DNA of 64,000 nt from Anaeramoeba flamelloides (lineage: Eukaryota > Metamonada > Anaeramoebidae), in NCBI GenBank assembly GCA_027625915.1, contig JANTQA010000023.1, forward strand, positions 5,642,001 to 5,706,000, read 5' to 3'. Positions 11,601 to 21,600 of this stretch are shown here, piece after piece; within the stretch, counting starts at the first letter, position 1, and each line of letters starts with the position of its first letter. Below the pieces are notes generated by a model that saw nothing but the letters and a program-made list of their open reading frames with translations, did no database searches and had not been told where the DNA came from. The position numbers were made by a program, and so were the translations under genes.

Positions 11601-14600
11601 TCAAGTGTTTGAAATTTGTGAAAGACAGAAACCTTTTATAAAGGGGATAAGTTTGGTTTGTTGTGGAAAAAAAGTTTATTCTTTTCATTTTTTTTTTAAC
11701 AAAATATAAAATCTCTAACAAATTTTATGATCAAACTAATAATTACCCATCTCATCAATACACTTGAATATAAATTATGTGTGTTTTCTTAAAATGGGGT
11801 TTTTACCTTCACAATTTTAAATAGCCAAAAAGAATAAAGAATAATTTGACTTCTTATTGGTGATCTATCAAACAAAAACCTCTATTATTCTAATTGTGTT
11901 TTCTGCCCAATACAAAGATATGAATAGAAAAAGAAGAAGAAGACAAGAATTGATAAAAAATCTTAATAATTGGTGATCATCTGGCAAGTATGTTGTGAAA
12001 TCTTTTGAAGGGTTATCCAACTCCTTTTAGCTTTCTGAGAAAAAATGAAAATATTGTAACCCAAGAAAACATTCTTTAAAGAACAGACTAGGGGTTGGTT
12101 GTTTTAGAAGCCAATTATTCAAAGCAATTTCCAACACCACGATTAACTGAAAAAATATTTATTTCTCTTTAGTTCTTATTGTTGTTGATCTAAAAGGATC
12201 GATCGGTTTGTCAACCAAATAAAATGAAAACACAACAAAACTCTTTGATCTGATCCTTGATTGGATCAAGTATCTTTTTTATTGTTTTTTCAAAGAATGA
12301 CTTTTTGTCACCTAATCTATTTTTTGATCAAAAAAAATTTTTTATTCAAAATATTTCTCAATTAGTCCAAAAACCCATCAACTATTATATCGCGATTAAA
12401 AAGTAATCGCGATATTTTGGCATTTATCACGATTTTTTAATAATTATCGCGATTTTATAGAATATCGCGATTTGTTATATTATCACGATAATATTGAATT
12501 ATCGCGATAATATTGAATTATCGCGATTTTCTGATATATTGCGATTTGATGAAAATTATCGCGATTTTTGTAACTTTATCGTGAATTATAGCATGTTATC
12601 ATCAAAACCTCTATTATATTCGAAATTTTGCAAAGTTTAACATTTAGTTGATTATTGATATATTCTGTGCAATTTTGAAAATTTTACTTTATTAAAAAGA
12701 TAATCCAATAAAATAATTATGAAAAAAAGTGTTTGAAAGGTCGATGTGCTTTATTTTAAATCCCCAGTATTGTTTGGATTTTTTTTTTTTTGTATTTTAA
12801 AAACATTATAAAAATCAAAAATCAATTAGTCTATTCATTTATTTTACAAGTTATCAGAAAAATATCAATCCTTTATTAATAATTGAAATAGTTTGTAAAG
12901 AATGAAAGGTTGGAAAAAATTAACTGTTTTCAGTAATTATTTTTAATTTTTTTTTATAAATGCAGTATATTCTAATTAATTGAAGACAAAAAGCAGTGTG
13001 GGTAATAGAATTAAATAGAAGTTTTGATGATAACATGAATTATCAACCCGAAAAAAAAATAAAAAAAAATTCAAAATATTCAAATTGTAAAATTATTGGT
13101 TTATACATGTACTTATTACTCCAAAAAGGAGGATATTAGCAATATTGTACTTTTTACCTCATTTTAAAAAAAAAAAATTAATTAATTGGGTAAAATGACT
13201 TTAAATTGATACTCAATGGTTGATAAGTAAGTTATCTCCTCACTTTTTTCAATATTTTCCTTTTTACAGAATAAAAGGGAGATAGCCCACACTTATTGCA
13301 ATATTAGTAATAAAGTCATAGTTATATTAAGGGATCATGATTAGTTCTATATTATCACGATAAAATCATAAAATTGGCATAATTTATATAATCACGAAAA
13401 AAAAAAATAAAATTTTCAAAATTGGGAAAACGTGCCTACTTTTTTCAAAGAATGGGGGGTCATTTATTTTTCTCTATTCTTTAAAAAAAAAAAAAAAAAA
13501 ACTATGTACTTAAAAAAAAAAAGATAATAGTGGTTTTTCTTTGATTTTTCGTTGGGTTTTTTTTTTTTAATCCAAAGGTGTAGAGTAAACACAAAGATTT
13601 TTTATTCGTTTTTTTTTAAAATTCTGGAAAATCTAGGCATTCTATGGCACTTTTCCGACACTTTGGTTGTTTTTTTTTTTTTTTTTTGCTTTTTGTTTTT
13701 ATTTCGAAAATCTATTGATTTTCTAATCAAAACAAAAAGTGAAAAAAAAATCAGCATTATCTTTTCCAGCATTTAAGGGAATAGAGTAAAATCAAAGATA
13801 TTTCTCAATTCTTTTGAATACTGGAAAATCGCCGTTATATTCTCTTGGATTTTTTGTTTATTTGAAAGATAGATAAATTTTCGTTAGGTTTTTTTATTTT
13901 TTGAAATAAACCGAAAATTTATTAAAATTTTCTGTTTATTTCAAAAAGTAAAAAAAACTTAGAACACTTAACAAATAAAACAGAAAACCTCAAAAAAAAA
14001 AAAAAAACGCAGGCACTCTACAGCACTTAACGGACACTTTCATTCGTTTTTTTTTTAATTTTTAGTTTATTTCAAAAATTAAAAAAAAAAACGCAATCGA
14101 ATTTTCCAGAATTTAAAATAATTGTGTAAAATCAAGGATTTTTCTCTATTCTTTTGAATCCTGGGAATAATGGGCACTTTATGGTACTCAACAGTGCTTG
14201 ACGGGCACTTTCATTAGGTTTTTCGGAATTCAAAAGAGTTGAGAAAAATATATAGGTTTGACTCGACTCTTTTAAATGCCGGGAAATCTAGGAAACGGAA
14301 TATTTATCATCTGTATTTTTTCCTCAAGATTCCGATGTTATTAGATGAAAGCATTTTTCAAAGTATTAGTTATTATCTCTCAAAGTAAAAATCCCCAAGT
14401 AGAATTCAAATAAAATTCATTTCCAGATCTATTTAAAATAATTTACCTCAAAAAATACCTTTTTTCTGTGACTAAAGGTTTGAAAAACAATAGTAATACT
14501 GTTAAAAACAGTAAATACAATGGACTCAAGAAATTGAAGTTCCGGGATTATGATTATATTGTAAATAAACTTTATTATTAATTAATGAAAGGTTAAATCA

Positions 14601-16018
14601 AGGTATTAGTTTTGTCTAACTTTTTTTTTTCTATTTTATTTTTTCCATACTAATTCTATCTCATCTCTAATAATTTTAATAGCGATCTCTCAATTTCCCA
14701 AGTTTTCCAATTGGTGTGTTGATTAAATCAACACACGAAAATGTTTTAAAAGGTAATACAGCGAAAAAAATTCCCTGGCCTACAGTCCGCTGCACTTTTA
14801 AGTCCTAAATTTTCAACCAAATTTAAGGCACAATAAATATCCCAAATTAAGGCAGAAAATTCAGATTCTAGGAAAATAATTTGTGTAAAAAAAAATTCCA
14901 AATTTTGTGCCTTAATTTGAGATTTTTTTATTCCTTAAATTCCGTTGATAGTTTGTGCCTTAAATTTGAAACTGACTGTATTTGTAATCTATTAATTTCT
15001 TTATTGATAAAGTATTCTAATACTCTTGACAGTAATTGTGATCTGTGTGTCTTGAAAATCCCTTCAACAAAGAGTTTATTTCCTTGTTTTCAAGAAAAAA
15101 ATAATTTGTTTAGCAAAGATGCTCAATAAGAAAGCTAAGGGATCTAAGGATTTATAAAAATTGAATTTTTCTTGTTTCGTTTTAGATGTTATGAATCAGT
15201 GCTTTTACAAAATGTTAAGTTTCCTTAAAAAAAAAAGAAAACAGATCCACAAAAATATAAAACCGTATTTTGGAAAATTTTTCAAAATCAGAAACTCTAA
15301 ATAAAAATGAGAAAGAAAAACAAAAATACAAACCAAATCGTCTTCAAGTAATTTTGATGAACTTTTTAAGGCTTTTGAAAGTTTTTCAACATTTTCTTTG
15401 TCTTCTTTTTCTTCAGCTGGATGGTGTTCAAAAAATGTGTTAAGATCCTCATCTAGCTTTAACGTTAGCCTTTGAACAGATGTAAGGTTTGTCACTAAAT
15501 GGACGAAAGATATGTTTCTAATTATCACAATTGATTACTGGTATTTGAATGATAAATGGGAAAAAATTTTCACTTCTCTTTTCATATTTTTCTTTTAATA
15601 AATCTAGTTTTCAAAAGACGTATGGTTGGGGTTTGTGGATCTCTACTTGAAAAAGGAAATTGAAAATGAAGAGAAAATTTTTCCCATTTTTAATTCAAAT
15701 ACCAGTATTGGAAAATTTAATTAAAAAGAAATAGAAAAAAAAAACAAAAAGCGGAAGTGAAATGAGTGGGGGTTGTAAAGGAAGCACAAACCAATTTTTT
15801 TCTTCACTCAAAGATCACATCCTAAAAAGAAGAAAAAATTTCCAAGATCAATTTCGTTCAATTAATTACATTTTGTTGGTATTTGTTTTTAATTCCTGGA
15901 ATTGTTCTACTTTTTCATTAAAATCCTTGTCAACCGTTTGCTCTGCCTTTCTAACCTTTTGTAGTAGCTTTTGGTGTCCTCGTTTCCAAAATCTTTTTGC
16001 TTTTTGGCTTTTACTCAT
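8659..16018 (-). CDS. BAR-domain protein (amphiphysin/BIN/Rvs167-like), three exons
   Basis: BAR proteins dimerise into curved modules that bind and bend membranes, for example in endocytosis. Exon 1 (15870-16018, start ATG at 16018) gives MSKSQKAKRFWKRGHQKLL and the helix-1 start. Exon 2 (15334-15517) joins in phase (AT|A) and continues with TSVQRLTLKLDEDL and KSSSKLLEDDL. Exon 3 (from 9265) joins in phase 0 and carries the second half: NIKERNHLLTEHDFHKRKLE, KKKKEKNK and CKEKITKHQNQKDFF. The order and spacing match amphiphysin/BIN1 BAR helices. The frame runs to a stop at 8840, but after a run of nine T (8870-8878) another frame encodes a Ser/Glu/Lys-rich tail ending ...PIENQEN at 8659. Removing one base of the run would join them, suggesting a homopolymer error, recent mutation or frameshift. 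Intron 1 (15518-15869) holds a MITE; intron 2 spans 9266-15333. No SH3 domain is seen. Confidence 0.75.
11327..12611. mobile_element. 1.29-kb element with subterminal ATCGCGAT clusters
   Basis: The ends are exact 19-bp inverted repeats (GAGGTTTTGATGATAACAT and its complement) flanked by 5-bp direct duplications TATTA at 11322-11326 and 12612-12616. Just inside each end lie clusters of the palindromic octamer ATCGCGAT and variants. There are about six sites at 11370-11475 and about eleven at 12388-12595. They are among the few CpG-rich spots in the window. The 0.9 kb interior has no credible open frame, so the element is non-autonomous. Subterminal repeated motifs of this kind are transposase-binding sites in several DNA transposon superfamilies; I cannot assign the superfamily. 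Confidence 0.85.
13018..13410. mobile_element. decayed, interrupted left end of the ATCGCGAT element
   Basis: Begins with GAAGTTTTGATGATAACATG, one mismatch from the terminal repeat of 11327-12611, then breaks off at about 13044. The matching sequence resumes near 13305 (ATATTAGTAATAAAGTCATA ... GATCATGATTAGT ... ATCATAAAATTGGCATAA) in the same order as 11355-11480. The roughly 260 bp between is an insertion. The octamers have become forms such as TCATGA and TCACGA, largely C-to-T or G-to-A at CpG. No right end was found. Confidence 0.65.
13550..14660. repeat. palindromic repeat family P, locus 1
   Basis: A modular block of imperfect palindromes. Units pair CAGAATTTAAAATAATTG-type arms with CTCTATTCTTTTGAATCCTG-type arms around an ATCAAGGATTT-like loop. 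They are interspersed with GGCACTTTATGGTACTC or GACGGGCACTTTC spacers and with GTTTATTTCAAAAAGTA foldbacks. The 3' part (14220-14660) is shared in the same order with 27230-27760 (for example ATTAGTTATTATCT, AATAAACTTTATTA, TTTTGTCTAA). Non-coding and located in the BAR intron. Confidence 0.7.
14783..14978. mobile_element. MITE family M3, best copy, TA-flanked
   Basis: A 196-bp element beginning CAGTC and ending GACTG, flanked by TA on both sides (14781-14782, 14979-14980). The two halves are inverted copies over about 80 bp, sharing AAATTTAAGGCACA and CAAATTAAGGCA. TA duplications and CAGT-type ends are typical of Tc1/mariner-derived MITEs. No coding capacity. Confidence 0.8.
15538..15705. 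mobile_element. MITE family M1, copy 2, TA-flanked, inside BAR intron 1
   Basis: A 168-bp inverted-repeat element starting CTGGTATTTGAATGATAAAT and ending with its approximate complement, ATTCAAATACCAG. TA flanks both ends (15536-15537 and 15706-15707). Arms of about 38 bp continue through GGGAAAAAATTTTCACTTC. It sits about 20 bp upstream of the acceptor of BAR exon 2, so it supplies much of the 3' part of that 352-bp intron. Confidence 0.85.
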
Positions 16019-16326
16019 TCAAAAACTGTTTTGTAAAACTGAGAAAAATGAAAAATAATAATTACTTTTGTTAAAAAAAGTCTTCGGATCGAGTGATTTG
16101 ATTTATTTAACTTCCGCCATTTGGGACAAGTCTTTTTTCAATCTCCATTTCTTTTAATGTGAAAAGTGTATTATTTTTCTTCTTTAATGATCACATTTGA
16201 TGAAAAGTTGAGGTGTAAGTTTATTCAATTTAAAAAACAACCAAAGTGAATTACAGGGTGCCCAAGACAACAACAAGTTGAGTTGTACATTAACAAAGAA
16301 AATATACATCTTGGAATTTTTTTATA

Positions 16327-16492
16327 CTGGTATTTGAATTCTAAATGGGACAAAATTTTCACTACCATTTCCAGCTTTGGCTATAATAAAAAGAATTTTC
16401 TCAAAATAAGTAGTGTGTAATTTGTGATTTTTTTTAAAAAGGAAATTGTATAATGAGGTGAAATTTAATCCCATTTATAATTCAAATACCAG
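16327..16492. mobile_element. MITE family M1, copy 3
   Basis: A 166-bp element with the ends CTGGTATTTGAATTCTAAAT and ATAATTCAAATACCAG, preceded by TA at 16325-16326. The right-hand TA is not preserved. It lies in the short spacer between the BAR gene start and the histone H2A stop. The rest of that spacer (16019-16671) shows no gene. Confidence 0.8.
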
Positions 16493-16671
16493 AAAAGAAA
16501 ATAAAACCGAAATGTGTTTGAAAATTTTAGAAGAGTTGAATTAAATTTAATACTTTTCTGAATTTCAATCTCAAAAGAAAAATAAATCTAAAAAAATTAA
16601 AAATAAAAAAAAATAAAATATTCAAGTTTTTTTTAGAAATATTTATTTAGTAGACTCAATTAATTATTGAA

Positions 16672-17097
16672 TTAATAAACTTGTGAGTGTGCAACTTTTC
16701 TTGATGAAGATCCAGAAGATTCAGATTCTTGTTTTTTTTTTGGTCTTAAGGCTTCATGAATGAATGGAATAACACCACCTTCATGGATGGTAACACCATC
16801 AAGTAATTTACCAAGTTCATCATCAGATTTGATAGCTAGTTGGACATGTCTTGGGAGGATTCTTTGCTTTTTGTTATCAATGGCTGCATTTCCTGCCAAT
16901 TCAAGCAATTCTGCGGTTAAGTATTCAAGAACAGCTGCCATGTAAACTGGGGCACCAGCACCAACTCTGTTTGCATATTTTCCTTCTCTTAAATGTCTAT
17001 GGATACGACCAACTGGAAATTGAAGACCAGCTTTGAATGATCTTGAGACTGGTTTTGCTTTTGGTTTCTTTTCGCCTTTCTTTGCTTTTTTGGACAT
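16672..17097 (-). CDS. histone H2A, with C-terminal SQVY
   Basis: A complete, intronless 141-residue histone H2A, a core nucleosome subunit. Landmarks include the basic N-tail [16 protein letters not shown], the alpha-1 region [14 protein letters not shown], loop 1 [45 protein letters not shown] and the acidic-patch stretch DDELGKLL. The loop 1 sequence is canonical/H2A.X-type, while [11 protein letters not shown] resembles the docking region of H2A.Z. The tail [15 protein letters not shown] ends in an SQ followed by V and an aromatic residue, close to but not identical with the SQ(E/D)-hydrophobic signature of H2A.X. It lies about 1.5 kb from the divergent TBCK-like gene. No partner histone is in the window. 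Confidence 0.97.
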   Translation of the reverse strand: MSKKAKKGEKKPKAKPVSRSFKAGLQFPVGRIHRHLREGKYANRVGAGAPVYMAAVLEYLTAELLELAGNAAIDNKKQRILPRHVQLAIKSDDELGKLLDGVTIHEGGVIPFIHEALRPKKKQESESSGSSSRKVAHSQVY

Positions 17098-18626
17098 TTG
17101 TAATTAAATTTGTTTTTATTTGAATAAAATATAAAAAAATGATTTTTGATTTTGGTTGTTTCGTTTTTAAATTCATCACTTAAAACATTTTTTATTTCGT
17201 GGTTATAATAAAATCTAGTTTTTCCTTATCTTTTTCATGAACTATACATTCAAAGCATTTTAATTTTAATAGAATGAAAAAAAATAAAATTAAAAAAGTA
17301 ATTTAAAATAATCCAATATTTTTACGATTTAGTTTTTTTAAGAAAACCAAAAAGCTGTGAAAACGAAATAACAACTAGTTAACAAAAAGTATTTAGAAAA
17401 GGTTTCTCTCAGAGGTTATGTACCCTGAACTTCGGTTATTACTTAGGAAGAAATTACACTACCATTGGTTTTCTCTTTCGTAACAAGTTTGAAATTTGAA
17501 AATAAAAAATTATTAAGTGATCTTGGTTATTGATTTAAAAAGTGATTGAGTACCTTTAATTTAACGAGTGACTCTAATTGTAAAGTAGTACCCAAATAAG
17601 AACTAAAATCCTGTTATACTTTATTTTTGTTCTATGATTTTTCGATTTCCTACTAACAAAATATTTCTCGAATTAGTATCCGAAAAACTCATGTAAATCT
17701 TTTCAAAGACGAGATTTTATTTTGAAACATTTAACGAAGTTTCATTATTCAATTTAATCAATACATTTTTGATTTAATTATTTACTTTAAATAATAATTC
17801 AAAACTTCAAATTAACAATTTTAAATGAATATTTATACTTTTTAATGAATTCTTTCTGGTTAGTTATATCACACTGTTTAATTATTGGAAGAACAAAGAA
17901 GGTTTTTATTTCTACCAACCCTTTCTAAATCTCAATTTTACCCTTTTATTTTGAGATCCTAGAAAGTGTTGCTTGCTTTTTGTTAAAAATCAAAGTCCGT
18001 TTATCAAAAGTAGTCCATATTTGTTCGGAACCTTGCATTTTTTCAGTGTTAAAAGAGTTCCTCTTCTAAATTGAAGAGGGGTGAATTAAAATAAAAATTA
18101 CCTATTTGCTACAACTATTTGTAAAAAAGAGTGGATAAAAATGACCTAAGAAATACTCCAAACTACCGACCCACCTGGATCCAAGCAACTTGAACACCAC
18201 ATTAGAAAACTTTTTAGTACCCACGTTTTTCAAAGAACTATAACAAGAACTATTGAAATTAATTTCTTGAATCTTGAGAACTTTAAAAAATTTTCTTTTT
18301 TTTTTATTTGAGAGGAAAAGGTTTGAAAAGTAAACCCCAAGAAAAGTTTTGTAAAATTTTAAGTTCACCATATTCCTTTCAAAAAGTAATTGAGAAAATA
18401 CTAAGGTATCAATTTTCAAAAATAAAAAAACTGTTTTTCAAACCCAAACAAAAACTCAGTTTTTAAAACATATTTTTTCAGGCTAAAGTCTTGTACTGAA
18501 GAAAAACAAACGAACCCCCCCAATTCTGTCTTGTCCAAAAAAGAAAAAGAATATCTTTGTATTGAATCAACAAGTTTTCTGCAATCATTTTTTCACAAAT
18601 CAACAATTTTCACACAATTGGTTTAA
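17098..18626. other. spacer between divergent H2A and TBCK-like genes
   Basis: A 1.5 kb AT-rich region that must hold both promoters. A 105-codon minus-strand open frame at 18102-18419 has no recognisable domain and probably occurs by chance. A small hairpin lies near 18048-18078 (AGAGTTCCTCTTC with a downstream GAAGAGGGG). I recognise no defined promoter element. Confidence 0.45.
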
Positions 18627-21600
18627 ATGAACAGTGTAACTTTTGAGTTTCATAAAATCGCCCCAAAAACCAATTACGAGTTCCAGAAATTGTATGTTAA
18701 ATTCTTAAAATTAAAACAGTTATACCATAAGAATTTGATTACAATTTTGGATGTTGTTCATGAAGAAGGAGTGCTGTGTGTTGTGACGAACTATTATAAG
18801 CAAACACTCCAACCGTGGTCTTATCTGAACCAAGCCGAAGAGGCATTTTATAAACAATTGTTTGATTTAATCTGTGCGTTGAATTATCTGCAACAAAATT
18901 ATTACTTGCCCAACATTTTTTATCAAGAAGAAATCTACTTGTCGCCAAATAGAGAATTAAAATTAAGAATTGGGCTGAAGAACCATTTAAGTATTGATGA
19001 TCTTTGTTTCCTCGCACCAGAAATCCTCTTCACTGGGATCACAAATATTAAAGAAATTCGAAACGAAAAGGCTTTTATTTGGTCTTTTGGGATCGGCCTT
19101 GTGGAATTGATGTTAGGAATTGAACTTTTACCAAGGCCATCTAAAACATCAATCGGCAAACTCTTAACAACAGTCGTTAAATTATGTAAAGAACCAAAAA
19201 CAAGACTTTTATTCCAAAATGTTTCCTTAAACGAAAAAACAAACAAACACAAAAACCAAACTAAAAAAAGAAAAATCTTACCTATCTCAAAAATAATAAA
19301 AGAAAGATCTTTACAGTTAAACAAGAAACTGTCTTTGCCAAAAAAAATGAAAGAAATAATTTATTCTTGTTTGTCATTAGATCCGGATTGCAGACCGACC
19401 ATTCAAGAATTAAATTACCATCCCCTTTTTGATAACTATTTACAGATTTATCTTAAAGAAAATAAAACAAACACTCAGGGCGGCTATTTATTCTCTGAGC
19501 TATCCTTTTCAAAAAGAAAATCATTTAAGGAAAGGACAAAAGGCAAAGAACAAGAACAAGAACAAGAACAAGAAAAAGAAAACGAAAATAAAAATCAAAA
19601 ACAAAACCAAAAAGAAAATTCTGCAAATATCGATCCAAAACATCAACAACCTAACCAAAAAGAAAAAGAAGAAAAAAAACCAAACCAAAAAGAAAAAGAA
19701 CAAGAAAAAGAACAAGAAAAAGAAAATAAAAATCAAAAACAAAACCTAAAAGAAAAGAACGAAAAAAATGAAAATGAAAATCAAAATGAAAAAGAAAAAG
19801 AAAAAGAAAAAGAAAAAGAAACAAGTCAAAGAAAAAAAAAATCACAATCAAATACTCTTATTCGGGTTGATTTAGATTTCAATATAACTGATATGTATTC
19901 TTCCTGGGAAAGATGTGGTTCTAGTGCAAATGCAATTTTACGGAATTATTTTTTAAAAAACTATGATCAAGAATCCAGTCTCAATAAGAAACTAACGACT
20001 AAAGAAGACTCTGGCACAATTGGCGACTTTTTTTTAATAAACAAAGAAATGGCTGATCCCAAAAATGATCAAAGTTCTAATTTCAAAGGCAATGGAAACC
20101 AAACATCAAAACTTGTTAGCTTTGGGGATCTTGAATTAGAACAAAACGCCATTGGCGAGCATTTTTTAATTTCTGATTTATATAATACACTAATAGCCAG
20201 ATCGAATGAACACACGGCAAAACAATTTTTGTCTTTATCTTTAGAATATCAAGTCCCAAATAATTTGCGACCAAAAATATGGGAAAAAATCCTCAATTTG
20301 TCACCAAAAAGAATCCAGATGGTTGCATTAAAAATAAAAAAAGTTGATTTAAAATTGGCAAAGCCGATTGACATCGATCAGATCCAAAAGGACGCCATCC
20401 GTTGCCATCAAAAAAACGCACTAATTTCGTCGAATTTTGGACAAAAAAAATTAATCAATATATTAACTGTATGGAGCATAACGGAACATAAAAGAATGAA
20501 AAAAAGAAGGAAGAAATTGAAAAAAACCACCAAATCCCCCCAAATAGACATGAACTTGACGAAGAGTAATATCACCAACAAAGCTAATGGTTGCAACACT
20601 GCTGTTGGCGACAGGGATGGCGACAGCAACACCACTGGTACTATAAACAAAATTGGCAACATTGGCGGGCATGGCAATGGCAAAGAATTGGGAATGGAAA
20701 AAACAAATGGGAAAAATAAAAAAGATAACGAGAACCAAAATAATCCGAAAAACGGAGTTTACTGGCAAGGCCTAGATTCGGTCTGCGCAACACTCTTGGC
20801 CCTGCGCCCCTTTGATCATGTTTGGGTATATGCAATGTTTAAAAGAATTGTAAGAAAATTCTATCTAAAACAATTGGCAGACCCAAGCGGAATCCAACTT
20901 AAAAATTCCATTAGGGTATTAGACCTATTGCTAGCTTATCACCTACCGGGAATTAAAACACATTTAATTGATGTTGGTATACCCGATTCAATTACCTTTG
21001 CAACCCCTTGGATTCTTACCCTGTTTTCGCATTCTTATAATTTCTCAACTATATATGTGCTTTGGGATCAGATAATTCCGAGAAATAAATATTATCCAAT
21101 TTTTATTTCTGTTGCAATTTTCCGTAGCTTAGAAAAACAAATACTTGACAATAATATGTTTGGGGTCATGAAACTTTTAGCATCCCCAGTCTTAAAAAAC
21201 ACCCAGGATGTTTTAATATTTGCTAACCAATATTTCCACAATACCCCAAAATCAATTTATAGTCATATCTTTCAAACAAATAATCATAATAATGATAATG
21301 ATAACAATAACTCTAATGAGAATGAGAACGAGAACGATGGGTATGTCAAAGTTAATATTGGGAACGACAACGACAGCGACCTTGTGATTATTGATAACGA
21401 CGACTACATCGATGTTGATAACAATAATGATGATGATGATGTAGACCAAATAAAGAAAAAAGAAAAATCAAATCAAAAAACAAAAGATGATAACATCTTT
21501 TTCCAATTACAAAAGGATGACGAAAATTTGGCTCCTCAAATTTCACTTCATGATGTGAAAAAAACACTTTTTAATAACTTCTATTGTTTTATCAATAAGG

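Larger units (their letters stand above)
9266..15333 (-). other. 6.07-kb intron of the BAR gene
   Basis: Bounded by GTTTGT (donor, minus strand) after LLEDDL and AAAAG (acceptor) before EEINKH, both in phase 0. Nothing between them encodes BAR sequence. It contains the ATCGCGAT-bearing element (11327-12611), a decayed relative (13018-13410), a palindromic repeat block (13550-14660) and an M3 element (14783-14978). The other introns I could place in this window are 54 bp to 3.1 kb, so this one is exceptional. The first 2 kb (9266-11326) shows only AT-rich sequence. Confidence 0.6.

Noticed and set aside
14881-15129. 82-codon plus-strand frame
   Set aside because: Its first part is the M3 inverted repeat; no protein feature is visible.
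15762-16058. 98-codon plus-strand frame
   Set aside because: It is the shadow of BAR exon 1, whose minus-strand product matches the family.
18102-18419. 105-codon minus-strand frame upstream of the TBCK-like gene
   Set aside because: No recognisable motif, no splice partners, and long frames of this size occur by chance on AT-poor-stop strands here.
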